Origin: Streptomyces lomondensis
GTDB lineage: Bacteria; Actinomycetota; Actinomycetes; Streptomycetales; Streptomycetaceae
Direction: 5' to 3'
Assembly: GCF_014651035.1 (NCBI RefSeq)
Contig: NZ_BMWC01000012.1
Span: 1-64,000 of the forward strand
Length of the DNA: 64,000 nucleotides
Part shown: positions 36,392 to 44,910 of the stretch, in pieces
How positions within the stretch are numbered: the first letter of the stretch is position 1
Layout of the letters: each line of letters starts with the position of its first letter
Notes under the pieces: model-generated
Seen by the model: the letters and a program-made list of their open reading frames with translations, nothing else
What the model was told of the DNA's origin: nothing
Databases searched by the model: none
Program-made: the position numbers and the translations under genes

Positions 36392-37435
36392 TCAGCCGGT
36401 GGCCGCGTCGGCGTCCGCGCGGACCGCCGGACGCCGGGACGCGATGACCTTCTTCGCCAGCGACCGCGGACTCGTCAGGAAGCCCCAGCCCCACGACATG
36501 TGCATCGTGGCCAGCGCCACGGGGATCTGGAGCCGCGCCTTCAGCGGCAGCCCCTTGCCCGCCGGGATCGAGCCGAGCAGGATCGCCGCGAGATAACCGC
36601 CGGGCACCACGAAACCCCACGGCGTCAACAGCGCGCCCACCAGGATCCCGGCCGCGATCGCGCACACGGCGGTCGGCGGGGCGAGGTAGCGCAGGTTGAT
36701 GGAGCCCTCGTGGTAGCGGGCGACGACGTGCCGCCAGCGGCCGTAGTCCTTGTACTGCTTGGCCAGCGCCTGCACGCTCGGCCGCGGCCGGTACGACACC
36801 TTCAGCTCGGGCGAGAACCAGATGAGGCCCCCGGCCTCCCTGATCCGGAAGTTCAGCTCCCAGTCCTGGGCTCGGATGAACTCCACGTTGTAGCCGCCCT
36901 GCTGCTCCAGCGCCTCGCGCCGGAACACACCGAGGTAGACGGTCTCGGCCGGGCCCGCCTGCCCGCCCGTGTGGAAGGCGGCGTTGCCCACACCGATCTT
37001 CGAGGTCATCGCGGCGGCGACGGCGTGCTCCCAGTCGTTCTCGCCCTCGGCGTGCATGATGCCGCCGACGTTCTGCGCGCCGGTCTCCTCCAGGAGCCGT
37101 ACGGCGGTGGCGATGTAGTTCGGCGAGAGCATGCCGTGGCCGTCGACGCGGACCACGATCGGGTGCCGGGAGGCGTTGATCGCGGCGTTCAGCGCCGCGG
37201 GCGTACGGCCGGTCGGGTTCGGGACGGTGTGCACACGCGGGTCTTCGGCCACGAGCTCGGCGGCGATCTCGTCCGTGCGGTCCGTGGACGGACCGAGGGC
37301 GATCACGACCTCCATCTCGCCGGCGTACTCCTGCGCGAGGATCGCTTGGACTGCTCCCCGCAGATGCCGTTCCTCATTGAGGACGGGCATGATCACGGAA
37401 ACGGCGGGGAGCCGCACGTCGGGATTGGCGTTCAT
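36392..37435 (-). CDS. Family 2 glycosyltransferase (ExoA-like)
   Basis: 347 residues. GT-A domain at residues 10-230: VSVIMPVLNEERHLRGAV, VRVDGHGMLSPNYI (DxD-like acceptor/metal site), and IRAQDWELNFRIREAGG (ED-type catalytic base region). The C-terminal part has two or three hydrophobic helices (about 258-310) for membrane association. It resembles succinoglycan-type ExoA enzymes that elongate lipid-linked sugars at the inner face of the membrane. Sited between LCP genes, it may build a glycopolymer that LCP proteins attach to the wall. ATG 37435 has GAGCCCCC upstream only, a weak site. Confidence 0.88.
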   Translation of the reverse strand: MNANPDVRLPAVSVIMPVLNEERHLRGAVQAILAQEYAGEMEVVIALGPSTDRTDEIAAELVAEDPRVHTVPNPTGRTPAALNAAINASRHPIVVRVDGHGMLSPNYIATAVRLLEETGAQNVGGIMHAEGENDWEHAVAAAMTSKIGVGNAAFHTGGQAGPAETVYLGVFRREALEQQGGYNVEFIRAQDWELNFRIREAGGLIWFSPELKVSYRPRPSVQALAKQYKDYGRWRHVVARYHEGSINLRYLAPPTAVCAIAAGILVGALLTPWGFVVPGGYLAAILLGSIPAGKGLPLKARLQIPVALATMHMSWGWGFLTSPRSLAKKVIASRRPAVRADADAATG

Positions 37436-37562
37436 AGGGGGCTCACGTTACCGCGAACGGGGGACACCGGTGCGCGCCGCGGGGGCGGTACCGCGGGCCG
37501 CAGATCGTATCGGCCTACGGTTTCACGGATCCCACGTACGGCCGTCGTCCGGAGGTGTCCCC

Positions 37563-39050
37563 ATGCCCACGCCGCCGCGGTCCCCTCGGTCCACCGCCGC
37601 CCCCCAGCGCCGCCCGCAGCCGCCCGCCCCCCGCCGCGCTCCGCGCCGGCCCGCACCCCAAGCACGGCGCCGCAGGCCGCGCTGGGGCATGCGGGCGGTC
37701 ACCACGCTGTCCGTGGTGGTCCTCGCCTCCGCCGGGATCGGGCACGCGGTCGTGACCAGCCTGGACGCGGACATCGCCCGGGTCGACGCCTTCAAGGACA
37801 TGAAGAACCGGCCCCAGGCGGGCCACGGCATGAACGTCCTGCTGGTCGGCACCGACGGCCGCGAGAAGATCAGCAAGGCGGAGCGGCGGAAGTACCGGCT
37901 GGGCGGGGCGCCCTGCCGCTGCACCGACACGATCATGATCGTGCACATCTCGGAGGACCGGGAGCGGGCGAGCGTGGTGAGCCTGCCGCGCGACTCGTAC
38001 GCCGTGATTCCCCCGCACGTCGACCGCACGACGGGCAAGCGGCACGGCGGCCACCCGATCAAGCTGAACGCCGCGTACGCGGAGGGCGGGCCGCAGCTGA
38101 CCGTGCGGACGGTCGAGAGCATGACCAAGGTGAAGATCGACCACTACCTGGAGGTCGACTTCACCAGCTTCATGAAGACCGTGGACGTCGTCGGCGGTGT
38201 TCAGATCTGCACGGCCGACCCCCTGAAGGACAACTACACCGGCCTAAACCTCCCGGCCGGCCGGCACACCCTCGCGGGCGGGCAGGCGCTCCAGTATGTG
38301 CGCGCCCGCCACATCGACGGGGCGTCCGACCTGGGCCGGATGAAGCGGCAGCAGCGCTTCCTGGCGGCGCTCGTGGAGCGCGTCACCTCCTCCGGGGTCC
38401 TGCTGAACCCGATGAAGTTCCGGGACGTGACCCGGGCGGTGCTCGGCTCGGTGCGGGCCGACAAGGGCTTCGGCACGGACGAGATGCTGGACCTGGGCCG
38501 GGCCATGCGGAACTTCTCCCCCTCCTCCTCCGAGTTCACCACCGTCCCGATCGGGCGGATGGGATACGCCGTGAAGGGCGTCGGCTCGACGCTGAAGTGG
38601 GACCCCGTGAAGGCGGAGCGCCTCTTCCACGCCCTGCGCGAGGACCAGCCGCTGTCCGTGCACCGGCCGCGCGACGCGGCCCGCATCGTGTCGGTGGCCC
38701 CGCAGCAGATCCGCGTCCAGGTGGAGAACGGCACGCGCACGCCCGGGCTCGGCCGCCGGGTGGACGCGGCGCTCGCGTCGACGGGCTTCCGTACGACACG
38801 GGCCCCGGTGAACGCCGCCACCCGCGACGTGCGGCGCACGATCGTCGCCTACGACCCCCGCTGGGACCGCTCGGCCAAGTCCCTCGCGACGGCCCTGCCG
38901 GGCAGCGAACTCCGCCAGGTCAAGGGCCTGGGCGCGACCCTGAAGGTGATCGCCGGCACGGACTTCGAGCGCGTACGCAAGGTACGGGCCGAGGATCCGG
39001 GGCAGGGCGAGTTCGGGGTGGTGCGGGGGGACGAGGTGGCGTGCAGGTGA
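37563..39050 (+). CDS. LCP family protein 6 with LytR_C domain
   Basis: 495 residues from ATG 37563 with GGAGGTG seven bases before. Cytosolic Pro/Arg-rich start (about 40 residues), helix about 43-65, LCP domain (about 85-300: MNVLLVGTDGREKISKAERRKY, CRCTDTIMIVHI, SVVSLPRDSYAVIPPH, YVRARHIDGASDLGRMKRQQRF) and LytR_C (about 385-475: IRVQVENGTRTPGLGRRV). It is not one of the duplicated pairs; its CRCTDT stretch with two Cys near the active site is unusual compared with the others. Divergent from the ExoA-like glycosyltransferase with about 130 bp between. Confidence 0.92.
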   Translation: MPTPPRSPRSTAAPQRRPQPPAPRRAPRRPAPQARRRRPRWGMRAVTTLSVVVLASAGIGHAVVTSLDADIARVDAFKDMKNRPQAGHGMNVLLVGTDGREKISKAERRKYRLGGAPCRCTDTIMIVHISEDRERASVVSLPRDSYAVIPPHVDRTTGKRHGGHPIKLNAAYAEGGPQLTVRTVESMTKVKIDHYLEVDFTSFMKTVDVVGGVQICTADPLKDNYTGLNLPAGRHTLAGGQALQYVRARHIDGASDLGRMKRQQRFLAALVERVTSSGVLLNPMKFRDVTRAVLGSVRADKGFGTDEMLDLGRAMRNFSPSSSEFTTVPIGRMGYAVKGVGSTLKWDPVKAERLFHALREDQPLSVHRPRDAARIVSVAPQQIRVQVENGTRTPGLGRRVDAALASTGFRTTRAPVNAATRDVRRTIVAYDPRWDRSAKSLATALPGSELRQVKGLGATLKVIAGTDFERVRKVRAEDPGQGEFGVVRGDEVACR

Positions 39051-39194
39051 GGGGGCGGACCCGGGGGGACGACAGACCGTGACGCACGCTTGGCGGATTG
39101 GTTGGTTCCGCCCCGTGGCGGGCGGCGCCGTACAGGCGTAGGACGGAAGGGCACGGGGACCGACCCCCGGCCCCCGCCGTCCCCGGGAGGAATC

Positions 39195-39560
39195 ATGACC
39201 CAGCAGCCCGCCACCGCCACCCCGATGAGCAAGGAGATGCAGGACTGCGTCCAGGCCTGCATGTCCTGCCACACCGTGTGCGAGGAGACCATGAGCTCCT
39301 GCATGCAGATGGGCGGCCAGGCCCAGATGCAGGTCATGCGCGCGGTCATGGACTGTGCCGAGATGACCCGCCTGTGTGCCGACATGATGATGCGCCGCTC
39401 GCCGCTCTCGGCCGAGATGTGCGCGATGTGCGCCCGGGCCTGTGACATGTGCGCCGAGGCGTGTATGTCCATGCCGGACGACGCCCAGATGATGCGCTGC
39501 GCCGAGGCGTGTCGCACCTGCGCCGAGATGTGCCGCAAGATGTCGGCCGTCACGATGTGA
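39195..39560 (+). CDS. Four-helix-bundle copper-binding protein (DUF326/Csp-like)
   Basis: A 121-residue cytosolic protein starting at ATG 39195 with GGAGGAATC upstream. By my count it has 16 cysteines and about 20 methionines, nearly all spaced as CxxC, CxxxC or CxxxxxC along four amphipathic helices (DCVQACMSCHTVCEE, MDCAEMTRLCADMM, MCAMCARACDMCAEAC, RCAEACRTCAEMC). This is the pattern of Csp copper storage proteins and DUF326, in which thiols inside the bundle bind many Cu(I) ions. There is no Tat signal, so it is the cytosolic Csp3-like type. No copper regulator or transporter is adjacent; a strong terminator follows. Confidence 0.9.
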   Translation: MTQQPATATPMSKEMQDCVQACMSCHTVCEETMSSCMQMGGQAQMQVMRAVMDCAEMTRLCADMMMRRSPLSAEMCAMCARACDMCAEACMSMPDDAQMMRCAEACRTCAEMCRKMSAVTM

Positions 39561-39575
39561 GGACCGCCTCACAGA

Positions 39576-39605
39576 AAAGGGGGCACCCGCCCGGGTGCCC
39601 CCTTT
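39576..39605. terminator. Bidirectional terminator between Csp-like gene and LCP 7
   Basis: Perfect inverted repeat (39576-39589 with 39592-39605) flanked by A and T runs on both sides (AAAGGGGG...CCCCCTTT), so it works in both directions. Confidence 0.9.
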
Positions 39606-39617
39606 CCGCCGTCGCGC

Positions 39618-40919
39618 TCAGTTGCCCGAGACGGTGACCTTCTCGTCGTTCTTCAACTCGTTCACCAGCGTCTTCACCTTCGCGGTGTCCCACTGGAGGT
39701 TGCCGTTCGCGGCGTTGCCCGCGATCGGCATGTTCATCGACTTGCCCTCGCCGCCGCTGACGCCCTTCATCGCCCAGAACATGGACGCCAGGTCGAACAG
39801 GCCCATGTCCTTGTCGACCACGAGGGAGTCCAGACCCGCGCCCATCGTCGGGTACAGCTTGAACGGGTTCATGATCGTGCTCGGGGTGGCGACCTGGTTG
39901 GCCAGGGCCGAGAGGAACTTCTGCTGGTTCTTCGTACGGTCCAGGTCGGATCCCAGCGCGTAGCGGGTGCGGACGAACGCGAGGGCCTGCTCGCCGTTGA
40001 GGGTCTGCTTGCCCTTCTTGAGGTCCGCGCCCGACTTGGTGTCCTTGATGTCCCGCGGGATGTCCATCTCGACCCCGCCCACCGCGTCCACGATGTTCGC
40101 GAAGCCGCCGAAGCCGATCTCCACGTAGTGGTCGATGTGCAGGCCCGTGTTGGCCTCGACGGTACGGACCAGCAACTCCGGGCCGTCCTCCGCGTACGCC
40201 GCGTTCAGCTTCACCTGGCGGCCCGTGGCCGGGTAGAGCTTGCCGGAGTCCGAGCCCTTGTACGACGGGATCGTGACGTTCGAGTCACGCGGCAGCGAGA
40301 TCAGCGTCGGGCCGTTGCTGCCGGTGTGCAGGATCATCATCGAGTCCGTGCGCTTGCCCTCGGCGGACCCGGTGTGCAGCTTCTTCTTCTCCTCGGCCGA
40401 CATGCCCGCGCGGCTGTCGGAGCCGACGATCAGGTAGTTCGTGCCCTCGCCCGCCTCCGGCCGCTCGATGACCTTCGACAGGTCGACGTCGCGGTTGAGC
40501 TTGGAGTCGGCCCAGAAGTACGTGGCGACGCTCGTCACGACCAGCACCGTCGCGAGCGTGATGGCCGTCACCTTGATACGGCGGCGCCAGTTCGGCGCGG
40601 GACGCGGCTCGTACGTGCCGCCGCCCGGTCCGCCGGGGCCTCTCCCGCCGGGGGAGCCGTAGACCTGACCGGTGTTGTAGCCGCTGTCGTAGGCGCCGGG
40701 CGGGGCGTCGTAGCCCTGGCCGTCCACGTAGGACGGCTGCTGCGGTACTCCGCCGCTGTACGGCGGGGCACCGCCGTATCCGGCCTGCCCGGGCGACGGC
40801 GCCGGGCCGCGGCGGACCTGCCGCATGACACGGGCGCTCTCGGGCTGCGCGCTCGCGCTTCCGCGTCCGTACCGGCTGCCGCGGTTGTCGTCGGACCATC
40901 CCTCGGGCCAATTGTTCAT
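39618..40919 (-). CDS. LCP family protein 7 (no LytR_C domain)
   Basis: 433 residues from ATG 40919, with CTGGGGCGC just upstream; the open frame reaches 41000 but NNWPEGWSDDNRG is the usual start. A cytosolic Gly/Tyr/Pro-rich region of about 110 residues, helix about 114-136, LCP domain (about 155-370): TNYLIVGSDSRAGMSAEEKKKL, RTDSMMILHTGSNGPTLISLPRDS, KLNAAYAEDGPELLVRTVE, FVRTRYALGSDLDRTKNQQKF. No LytR_C follows. It is the only LCP gene on the minus strand and looks like the ancestral, vegetative LCP type common to all streptomycetes. Confidence 0.93.
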   Translation of the reverse strand: MNNWPEGWSDDNRGSRYGRGSASAQPESARVMRQVRRGPAPSPGQAGYGGAPPYSGGVPQQPSYVDGQGYDAPPGAYDSGYNTGQVYGSPGGRGPGGPGGGTYEPRPAPNWRRRIKVTAITLATVLVVTSVATYFWADSKLNRDVDLSKVIERPEAGEGTNYLIVGSDSRAGMSAEEKKKLHTGSAEGKRTDSMMILHTGSNGPTLISLPRDSNVTIPSYKGSDSGKLYPATGRQVKLNAAYAEDGPELLVRTVEANTGLHIDHYVEIGFGGFANIVDAVGGVEMDIPRDIKDTKSGADLKKGKQTLNGEQALAFVRTRYALGSDLDRTKNQQKFLSALANQVATPSTIMNPFKLYPTMGAGLDSLVVDKDMGLFDLASMFWAMKGVSGGEGKSMNMPIAGNAANGNLQWDTAKVKTLVNELKNDEKVTVSGN

Positions 40920-41038
40920 GCGCCCCAGTGTGCAGGTCCCCGTAGTACGCCATACAAGAGTCGTCGGAAAATCAGAGCACGGCTGTGGCGAAGCTGACAC
41001 AAAACCCCCTCATGCCGCCTCGGCATAAGGTAGGGGCC

Positions 41039-41596
41039 ATGACAGACCAGGCCCCAGCTGCGGATTCCGGCACTCCGGATATCCCGGGCAAGCCGACTTC
41101 GGCGTCCCGCACCACCCTCAGCCACATCATGACCCACAACGACACGAACCTTCTGGGGACCGTGCACGGCGGCGTGATCATGAAGCTGGTGGACGACGCG
41201 GCGGGTGCCGTGGCCGGGCGGCACTCCGGCGGGCCGGCCGTCACCGCGTCCATGGACGAGATGGCGTTCCTGGAGCCGGTCCGCGTCGGCGACCTCGTCC
41301 ACGTCAAGGCACAGGTCAACTGGACCGGCCGGACGTCCATGGAGGTCGGCGTCCGGGTCCTGGCCGAACGCTGGAACGAGTCCGCGCCGCCCACGCAGGT
41401 CGGCTCCGCCTACCTCGTCTTCGCGGCCGTCGACGCCGACGGCAAGCCGCGCCGGGTCCCCCCGGTCCTCCCGGAGACCGAGCGTGACAAGCGCCGCTAC
41501 CAGGAGGCCCAGATCCGCCGCACCCACCGCCTGGCCCGCCGCCGCGCGATCATGGAACTGCGGGAGAAGAGGGCGGCGGAGGGCTTCGAGGACTGA
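41039..41596 (+). CDS. Acyl-CoA thioesterase (hotdog fold)
   Basis: 185 residues from ATG 41039 preceded by GGTAGGGGCC. Hydrolyses acyl-CoA to free acid and CoA. One hotdog domain (about 20-150) carries the ACOT signature: THNDTNLLGTVHGGVIMKLVDDAAGAVAGRHS in pieces, with the conserved Asn and Asp, then VTASMDEMAFLEPVRVGDLV and NWTGRTSMEVGVRV. The C-terminal 40 residues are a highly charged helix (RRYQEAQIRRTHRLARRR). It resembles the YciA/ACOT7 branch. A -10-like CATAAGGT lies just before the start. It may be a housekeeping thioesterase; substrate length is unknown. Confidence 0.9.
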   Translation: MTDQAPAADSGTPDIPGKPTSASRTTLSHIMTHNDTNLLGTVHGGVIMKLVDDAAGAVAGRHSGGPAVTASMDEMAFLEPVRVGDLVHVKAQVNWTGRTSMEVGVRVLAERWNESAPPTQVGSAYLVFAAVDADGKPRRVPPVLPETERDKRRYQEAQIRRTHRLARRRAIMELREKRAAEGFED

Positions 41597-41621
41597 CCTC
41601 TGCGGACGGAGCCGGGGAGGC

Positions 41622-42075
41622 TCACCTGCCCGTCTCGAACCAGAGCAGCTTCCCGGCACGACGGTCGAGCGGACCGTCGCCGAGCGCTACGCCACCCCAG
41701 CAGTCGGCGTACTCCTGCACGAGCCTCAGTCCACGCCCCCCGTCGGCGCCCACCGGAGCGAGCGGCACGCGGTCGTGGGGCGACCGTCCAAAGGGTGCGG
41801 GAACGCGGGGATGACTGTCCCAGACCCCGACACGCAGACGTCCGTCGGCGAGCGCGGTCAGGCGGAGCGAGGCGGGGCCGTCGGTGTGCAGGTAGGCGTT
41901 GGTGACCATCTCGGACGTCACAGCTCGACGGCGTCGAGGACTTCATGCCTGCCGTGGCTGTCCAGCACGGACCGTACGGTCATACGTGCGACGCGTGCCG
42001 CGCGGGGTCGCGGGGGAGGCGGAGGGCGTACGACCAGGTGTGGGGCGGGGGTTGCGAGCTGTTGCTGGTTGAGTG
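41622..42075 (-). pseudogene. Anti-sigma-type ATP-binding protein (HATPase_c), broken by two frameshifts
   Basis: The intact tail (41622-41921) encodes MVTNAYLHTDGPASLRLT, the N-box region, and GGRGLRLVQEYADCWG, the G-box, typical of the RsbW-like regulators abundant in Streptomyces (about 140 residues). The start is missing from this frame. Directly upstream, frame 2 gives ARMTVRSVLDSHGRHEVLDAVEL then stops at 41918-41920; restoring one base there joins it to VTSEMVTNAY. Further up, a third frame gives SYALRLPRDPA and shifts again near 41995-42010. Two single-base losses therefore explain everything. No intact start is seen. It is next to the TnpB-like gene. Confidence 0.75.
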
Positions 42076-42238
42076 CGTATGAGCGCGTTCTGGCGTGCGT
42101 AAGTGAGTATCCGGTTGCGGCGTGCGCCGTTTTGCGGGGAGGGAACGGGAGTTCCCGGATCGAATGCGTGACCTTTTCACGGGTGGGGTCGTTGGGTGGG
42201 TGACAGGCGTGCCCGGGGTGTGGGTAAGGGGGGTCGGG

Positions 42239-43867
42239 GTGAGTGTGCCGCGTGGGCTTTCGGCGCCGTTCGTCGTCCTAGGCCCGTCCGGGGTGGCGAT
42301 CCGTACCCGGCTCAAGGGCCTCACCGTGAGGGACGAGGAGGTACTGAGGCTGGTCGGCGCGCATCTGGGGTCGCTGGCCTCCCGCGACCTGAAGCAGCGC
42401 TGCGCCGAGGGGCTGGAGCACTCCACGGACACATGGGCGCAGCGCAAGCGCGCTCTGAGCGGGGAGTCCTCCTCGCGGTGGGCAGGCAGTATCACCAAGG
42501 CGACGCATGATCAGTGGGCGCTGTCGCGGCGTGCGCAACTCGCCCACATCCAGGGCCTGGAAGCCGGGGTGCGCATGATCGCGCACCGGTTGTCGTTGCC
42601 GGTGGGTGAGAAGGGCACCAAGCGGGCGCCGGGCGGCTACCGGAGCCGGCAGGAGTGGTTCGCCAAGACACGTCGCCTGCACCTTCTGGAAGACCGGCTC
42701 GCCGCCGAGCGTGCCGACCGCGAAGCCGGGCGGGTGCGCGTGGTACGAGGCGGGAAGCACCTGGCGCGCAACCGTCACCACCTCGACCAGGCGCAGCTCA
42801 CCGAGGCCGCATGGCGCCAGCGGTGGGAAGCGTCGCGCTGGTTCCTCCAGGCCGACGGGGAGAGCGGGAAGCGGTTCGGGAACGAGACGATCCGCATCGC
42901 GCCGGACGGTGAGGTCAGCATCAAGCTCCCCACGCCGCTGGCACATCTGGCGAACGCCCGGCACGGCCGGTACGTCCTCACCGGCACCGTCGCCTTCCAC
43001 CACCGGAGCGCGCAGTGGGCCGACCGTGTGGCGACGAACCGGGCCGTGGCCTACCGCATCCACCTCGACACCGACCGGAACCGCTGGTACATCACCGCCT
43101 CGTGGACCATCCCGCCGACTCTGACCGTTGCGCTGGCTCAGGCCCGTGCCGGCGGGGTGATCGGCGTCGATACCAACGCCGATCACCTCGCGGCATGGCG
43201 CCTGGACGAACACGGCAACCCCGTCGGCGACCCGCGCCGGTTCTTCTTCGACCTCGACGGACCCGCCACCTACCGCGACGCCCAGGTACGGCACGCACTG
43301 ATCTGCCTGCTGCACTGGGCCAAGCGTCACGGCCTGAGTATCGCGATCGAGGATCTGGACTTCCAGGCGGAGACGACCCGGGAGAAGCACGGCAGACGGA
43401 AGCGGTTCCGCAAGCTGATCTCCGGCATGCCCGTGTCCAAGCTGAGGGCACGGCTGGTGTCGATGGCAGCCGAACTCGGCATCACCATCGTGGCCGTCGA
43501 CCCGGCCTACACCTCAAAGTGGGGCGCCCAGCACTGGCAGAAACCCCTCACCAGCAACAAACGCGCCACCACCCGGCATGATGCCGCCGCGGTGGCGATC
43601 GGAAGGCGCGCCCTCGGGCACCCGATCCGGCGACGGACGGCACCGCCCCGCACCCACCAGAGCGATGGGTGCGGGCATCGGACCGCCCAGGCCGGACCGG
43701 GCGCCCCGGGGCGTGAGGAAACCCGCCCCCGCATTCCCGGACCACGGACACGATCCGTGCGCACCGGATGCGGAGCGAACGCGGGGGACCAGGATGCCCA
43801 ACACCGTTCGGGGCGTCCGGCTGAGCACGGGTTCTGGCAACAGGACTCACTCCCGCTCGGTCTTTAG
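42239..43867 (+). CDS. tnpB: TnpB-like protein (RuvC nuclease, zinc ribbon missing)
   Basis: 542 residues from GTG 42239, five bases after AAGGGGGG; the frame is open from 42122. TnpB proteins are RNA-guided nucleases of IS200/IS605-type elements. The split RuvC site is complete: GVIGVDTNADHLAAWRLD (Asp), LSIAIEDLDF (Glu), and TTRHDAAAVAIGRRALG (Asp). Between the last two, where TnpB normally has YTSxxCxxCG and a second CxxC, it reads DPAYTSKWGAQHWQKP with no cysteines. The N-terminal 300 residues are divergent with basic helices. The last 80 residues are Arg/Pro/Gly-rich and overlap a predicted structured RNA. No TnpA is nearby, so the gene stands alone. Confidence 0.85.
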   Translation: MSVPRGLSAPFVVLGPSGVAIRTRLKGLTVRDEEVLRLVGAHLGSLASRDLKQRCAEGLEHSTDTWAQRKRALSGESSSRWAGSITKATHDQWALSRRAQLAHIQGLEAGVRMIAHRLSLPVGEKGTKRAPGGYRSRQEWFAKTRRLHLLEDRLAAERADREAGRVRVVRGGKHLARNRHHLDQAQLTEAAWRQRWEASRWFLQADGESGKRFGNETIRIAPDGEVSIKLPTPLAHLANARHGRYVLTGTVAFHHRSAQWADRVATNRAVAYRIHLDTDRNRWYITASWTIPPTLTVALAQARAGGVIGVDTNADHLAAWRLDEHGNPVGDPRRFFFDLDGPATYRDAQVRHALICLLHWAKRHGLSIAIEDLDFQAETTREKHGRRKRFRKLISGMPVSKLRARLVSMAAELGITIVAVDPAYTSKWGAQHWQKPLTSNKRATTRHDAAAVAIGRRALGHPIRRRTAPPRTHQSDGCGHRTAQAGPGAPGREETRPRIPGPRTRSVRTGCGANAGDQDAQHRSGRPAEHGFWQQDSLPLGL

Positions 43868-43874
43868 GAACGGT
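43690..43874 (+). ncRNA. Predicted TnpB omega-RNA/reRNA scaffold
   Basis: The 3' end of the tnpB frame and the following bases can form nested stems: CCCCC/GGGGG (43726-43730 with 43783-43787), CCGG/CCGG plus GCAT/ATGC (43731-43740 with 43764-43771), CACGGA/TCCGTG (43743-43748 with 43754-43759), a GAG-CGGG/CCCG-CTC hairpin (43823-43858) capped by TTCTG-GCAA-CAGGA, and a long-range pairing ACCGTTC (43803-43809) with GAACGGT (43868-43874). TnpB guide RNAs arise from exactly this place, with the scaffold overlapping the gene end and the guide just after it. The guide would begin near 43875. Structure is by eye only. Confidence 0.55.
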
Positions 43875-43965
43875 ACGGTGCGCATGGAGACCTCCAGAGG
43901 TCGCTTCTGGCTTACAGGTGCGGGGAGTTGGGCTGTGTGGCGCTACGCTAGCGCAGCGTTGAGAT

Positions 43966-43989
43966 ACTTCTCAGTAAACGTCGAGAAGT
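43966..43989. promoter_or_regulatory. Palindromic operator candidate upstream of the first HTH gene
   Basis: Perfect 7-base arms ACTTCTC (43966-43972) and GAGAAGT (43983-43989), ten bases apart, 63 bases before the HTH start. A second dyad, GCGCT/AGCGC (43940-43944 with 43950-43954), lies just upstream. Good candidates for autoregulation by the WhiJ-like protein. Confidence 0.5.
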
Positions 43990-44051
43990 GCACCAGCGAT
44001 TACCTCGTGTGAGGTACCTGAGCGCCGCGCCGCTGCCGGAGAGGAGGCCCC

Positions 44052-44903
44052 TTGCCATCCGCCAGCACGCCCACCCTGCGACAACGGCGCCTAGGTGCTG
44101 AACTGCGCAAGCTTCGCGAGCGCGCGGGGCTGACGGCCACCGGCGCGGCCGCGAGGCTCGGCGTCAACCAAGGTCGGGTCAGCATGATCGAGACAGGGCG
44201 CAGCCCCCTCAGTGCCGACCGCGTCCGCTCACTCGCACGCGCCTACGACTGCGGAGACCCGCGCCTCGTGGACGCACTTGCCGCGATGGCGCAACGCCAG
44301 ACGCGCGGCTGGTGGGACAGCTACCGCGACCATCTGCCGGTAGGGCTCATCGACCTCGCCGAACTGGAACACCACGCGGCAGCCCTGCGCGTTGCCCTGG
44401 TTATTCACATCCCCGCCCTGCTCCAGACCACCGACCACGCCCGCGCCCTCTTCAGGGAGGCGGTGCCCGCACTGCGGCAGTACGAGATCGAGCACCGCGT
44501 CAGCCACCGGATCAAGCGGCAGGGAATCCTCCACCGTGAGGACCCGCCCCCGTACACGGCCGTGATCCATGAGTGCGCTCTGCACATGGGGTACGGCGGC
44601 CCCGCAACCGTGCGCGCTCAGCTCCAGCACCTCCTGGACATGAGCGAGCTGGACCACGTCACCGTGAGGGTTATCCCGTTCGGCAAGGGCTCCTTTCCTG
44701 GCACAGGACAGTCCGTCGACTATCTGGTCGGGCCGGTTCCTCAGCTGGACACTGTTCAGCTGGACACCCATCACGGGTGCGAGTTCCTGGACGCCGAGGC
44801 CCAGTTGGACAAGTACCGTCTCGTACTCGACCGCATGGAGGCGAACGCCCTCAAACCCGCAGAGTCACGTGACCTGATCCACCGCATCGTCCAGACCGTC
44901 TGA
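44052..44903 (+). CDS. WhiJ-like HTH (XRE) regulator with DUF5753
   Basis: 283 residues from a TTG start with GAGAGGAGG just upstream. The XRE-type helix-turn-helix is at residues 10-70 (LGAELRKLRERAGLTATGAAARLGVNQGRVSMIE, in pieces), followed by the DUF5753 domain (about 95-280) with IPALLQTTDHARALF and ECALHMGYGG. These proteins resemble WhiJ, a repressor-like regulator of Streptomyces development, and pair with small DUF397 proteins, as here. The DUF397 gene follows by 7 bp. The target is unknown; a palindrome upstream suggests self-regulation. Confidence 0.88.
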   Translation: MPSASTPTLRQRRLGAELRKLRERAGLTATGAAARLGVNQGRVSMIETGRSPLSADRVRSLARAYDCGDPRLVDALAAMAQRQTRGWWDSYRDHLPVGLIDLAELEHHAAALRVALVIHIPALLQTTDHARALFREAVPALRQYEIEHRVSHRIKRQGILHREDPPPYTAVIHECALHMGYGGPATVRAQLQHLLDMSELDHVTVRVIPFGKGSFPGTGQSVDYLVGPVPQLDTVQLDTHHGCEFLDAEAQLDKYRLVLDRMEANALKPAESRDLIHRIVQTV

Positions 44904-44910
44904 GGGAATC

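Noticed and set aside
41497-41946. 149-codon minus-strand ORF
   Set aside because: It reads the anti-sigma pseudogene and the thioesterase 3' end in a wrong frame; no domain is recognisable.
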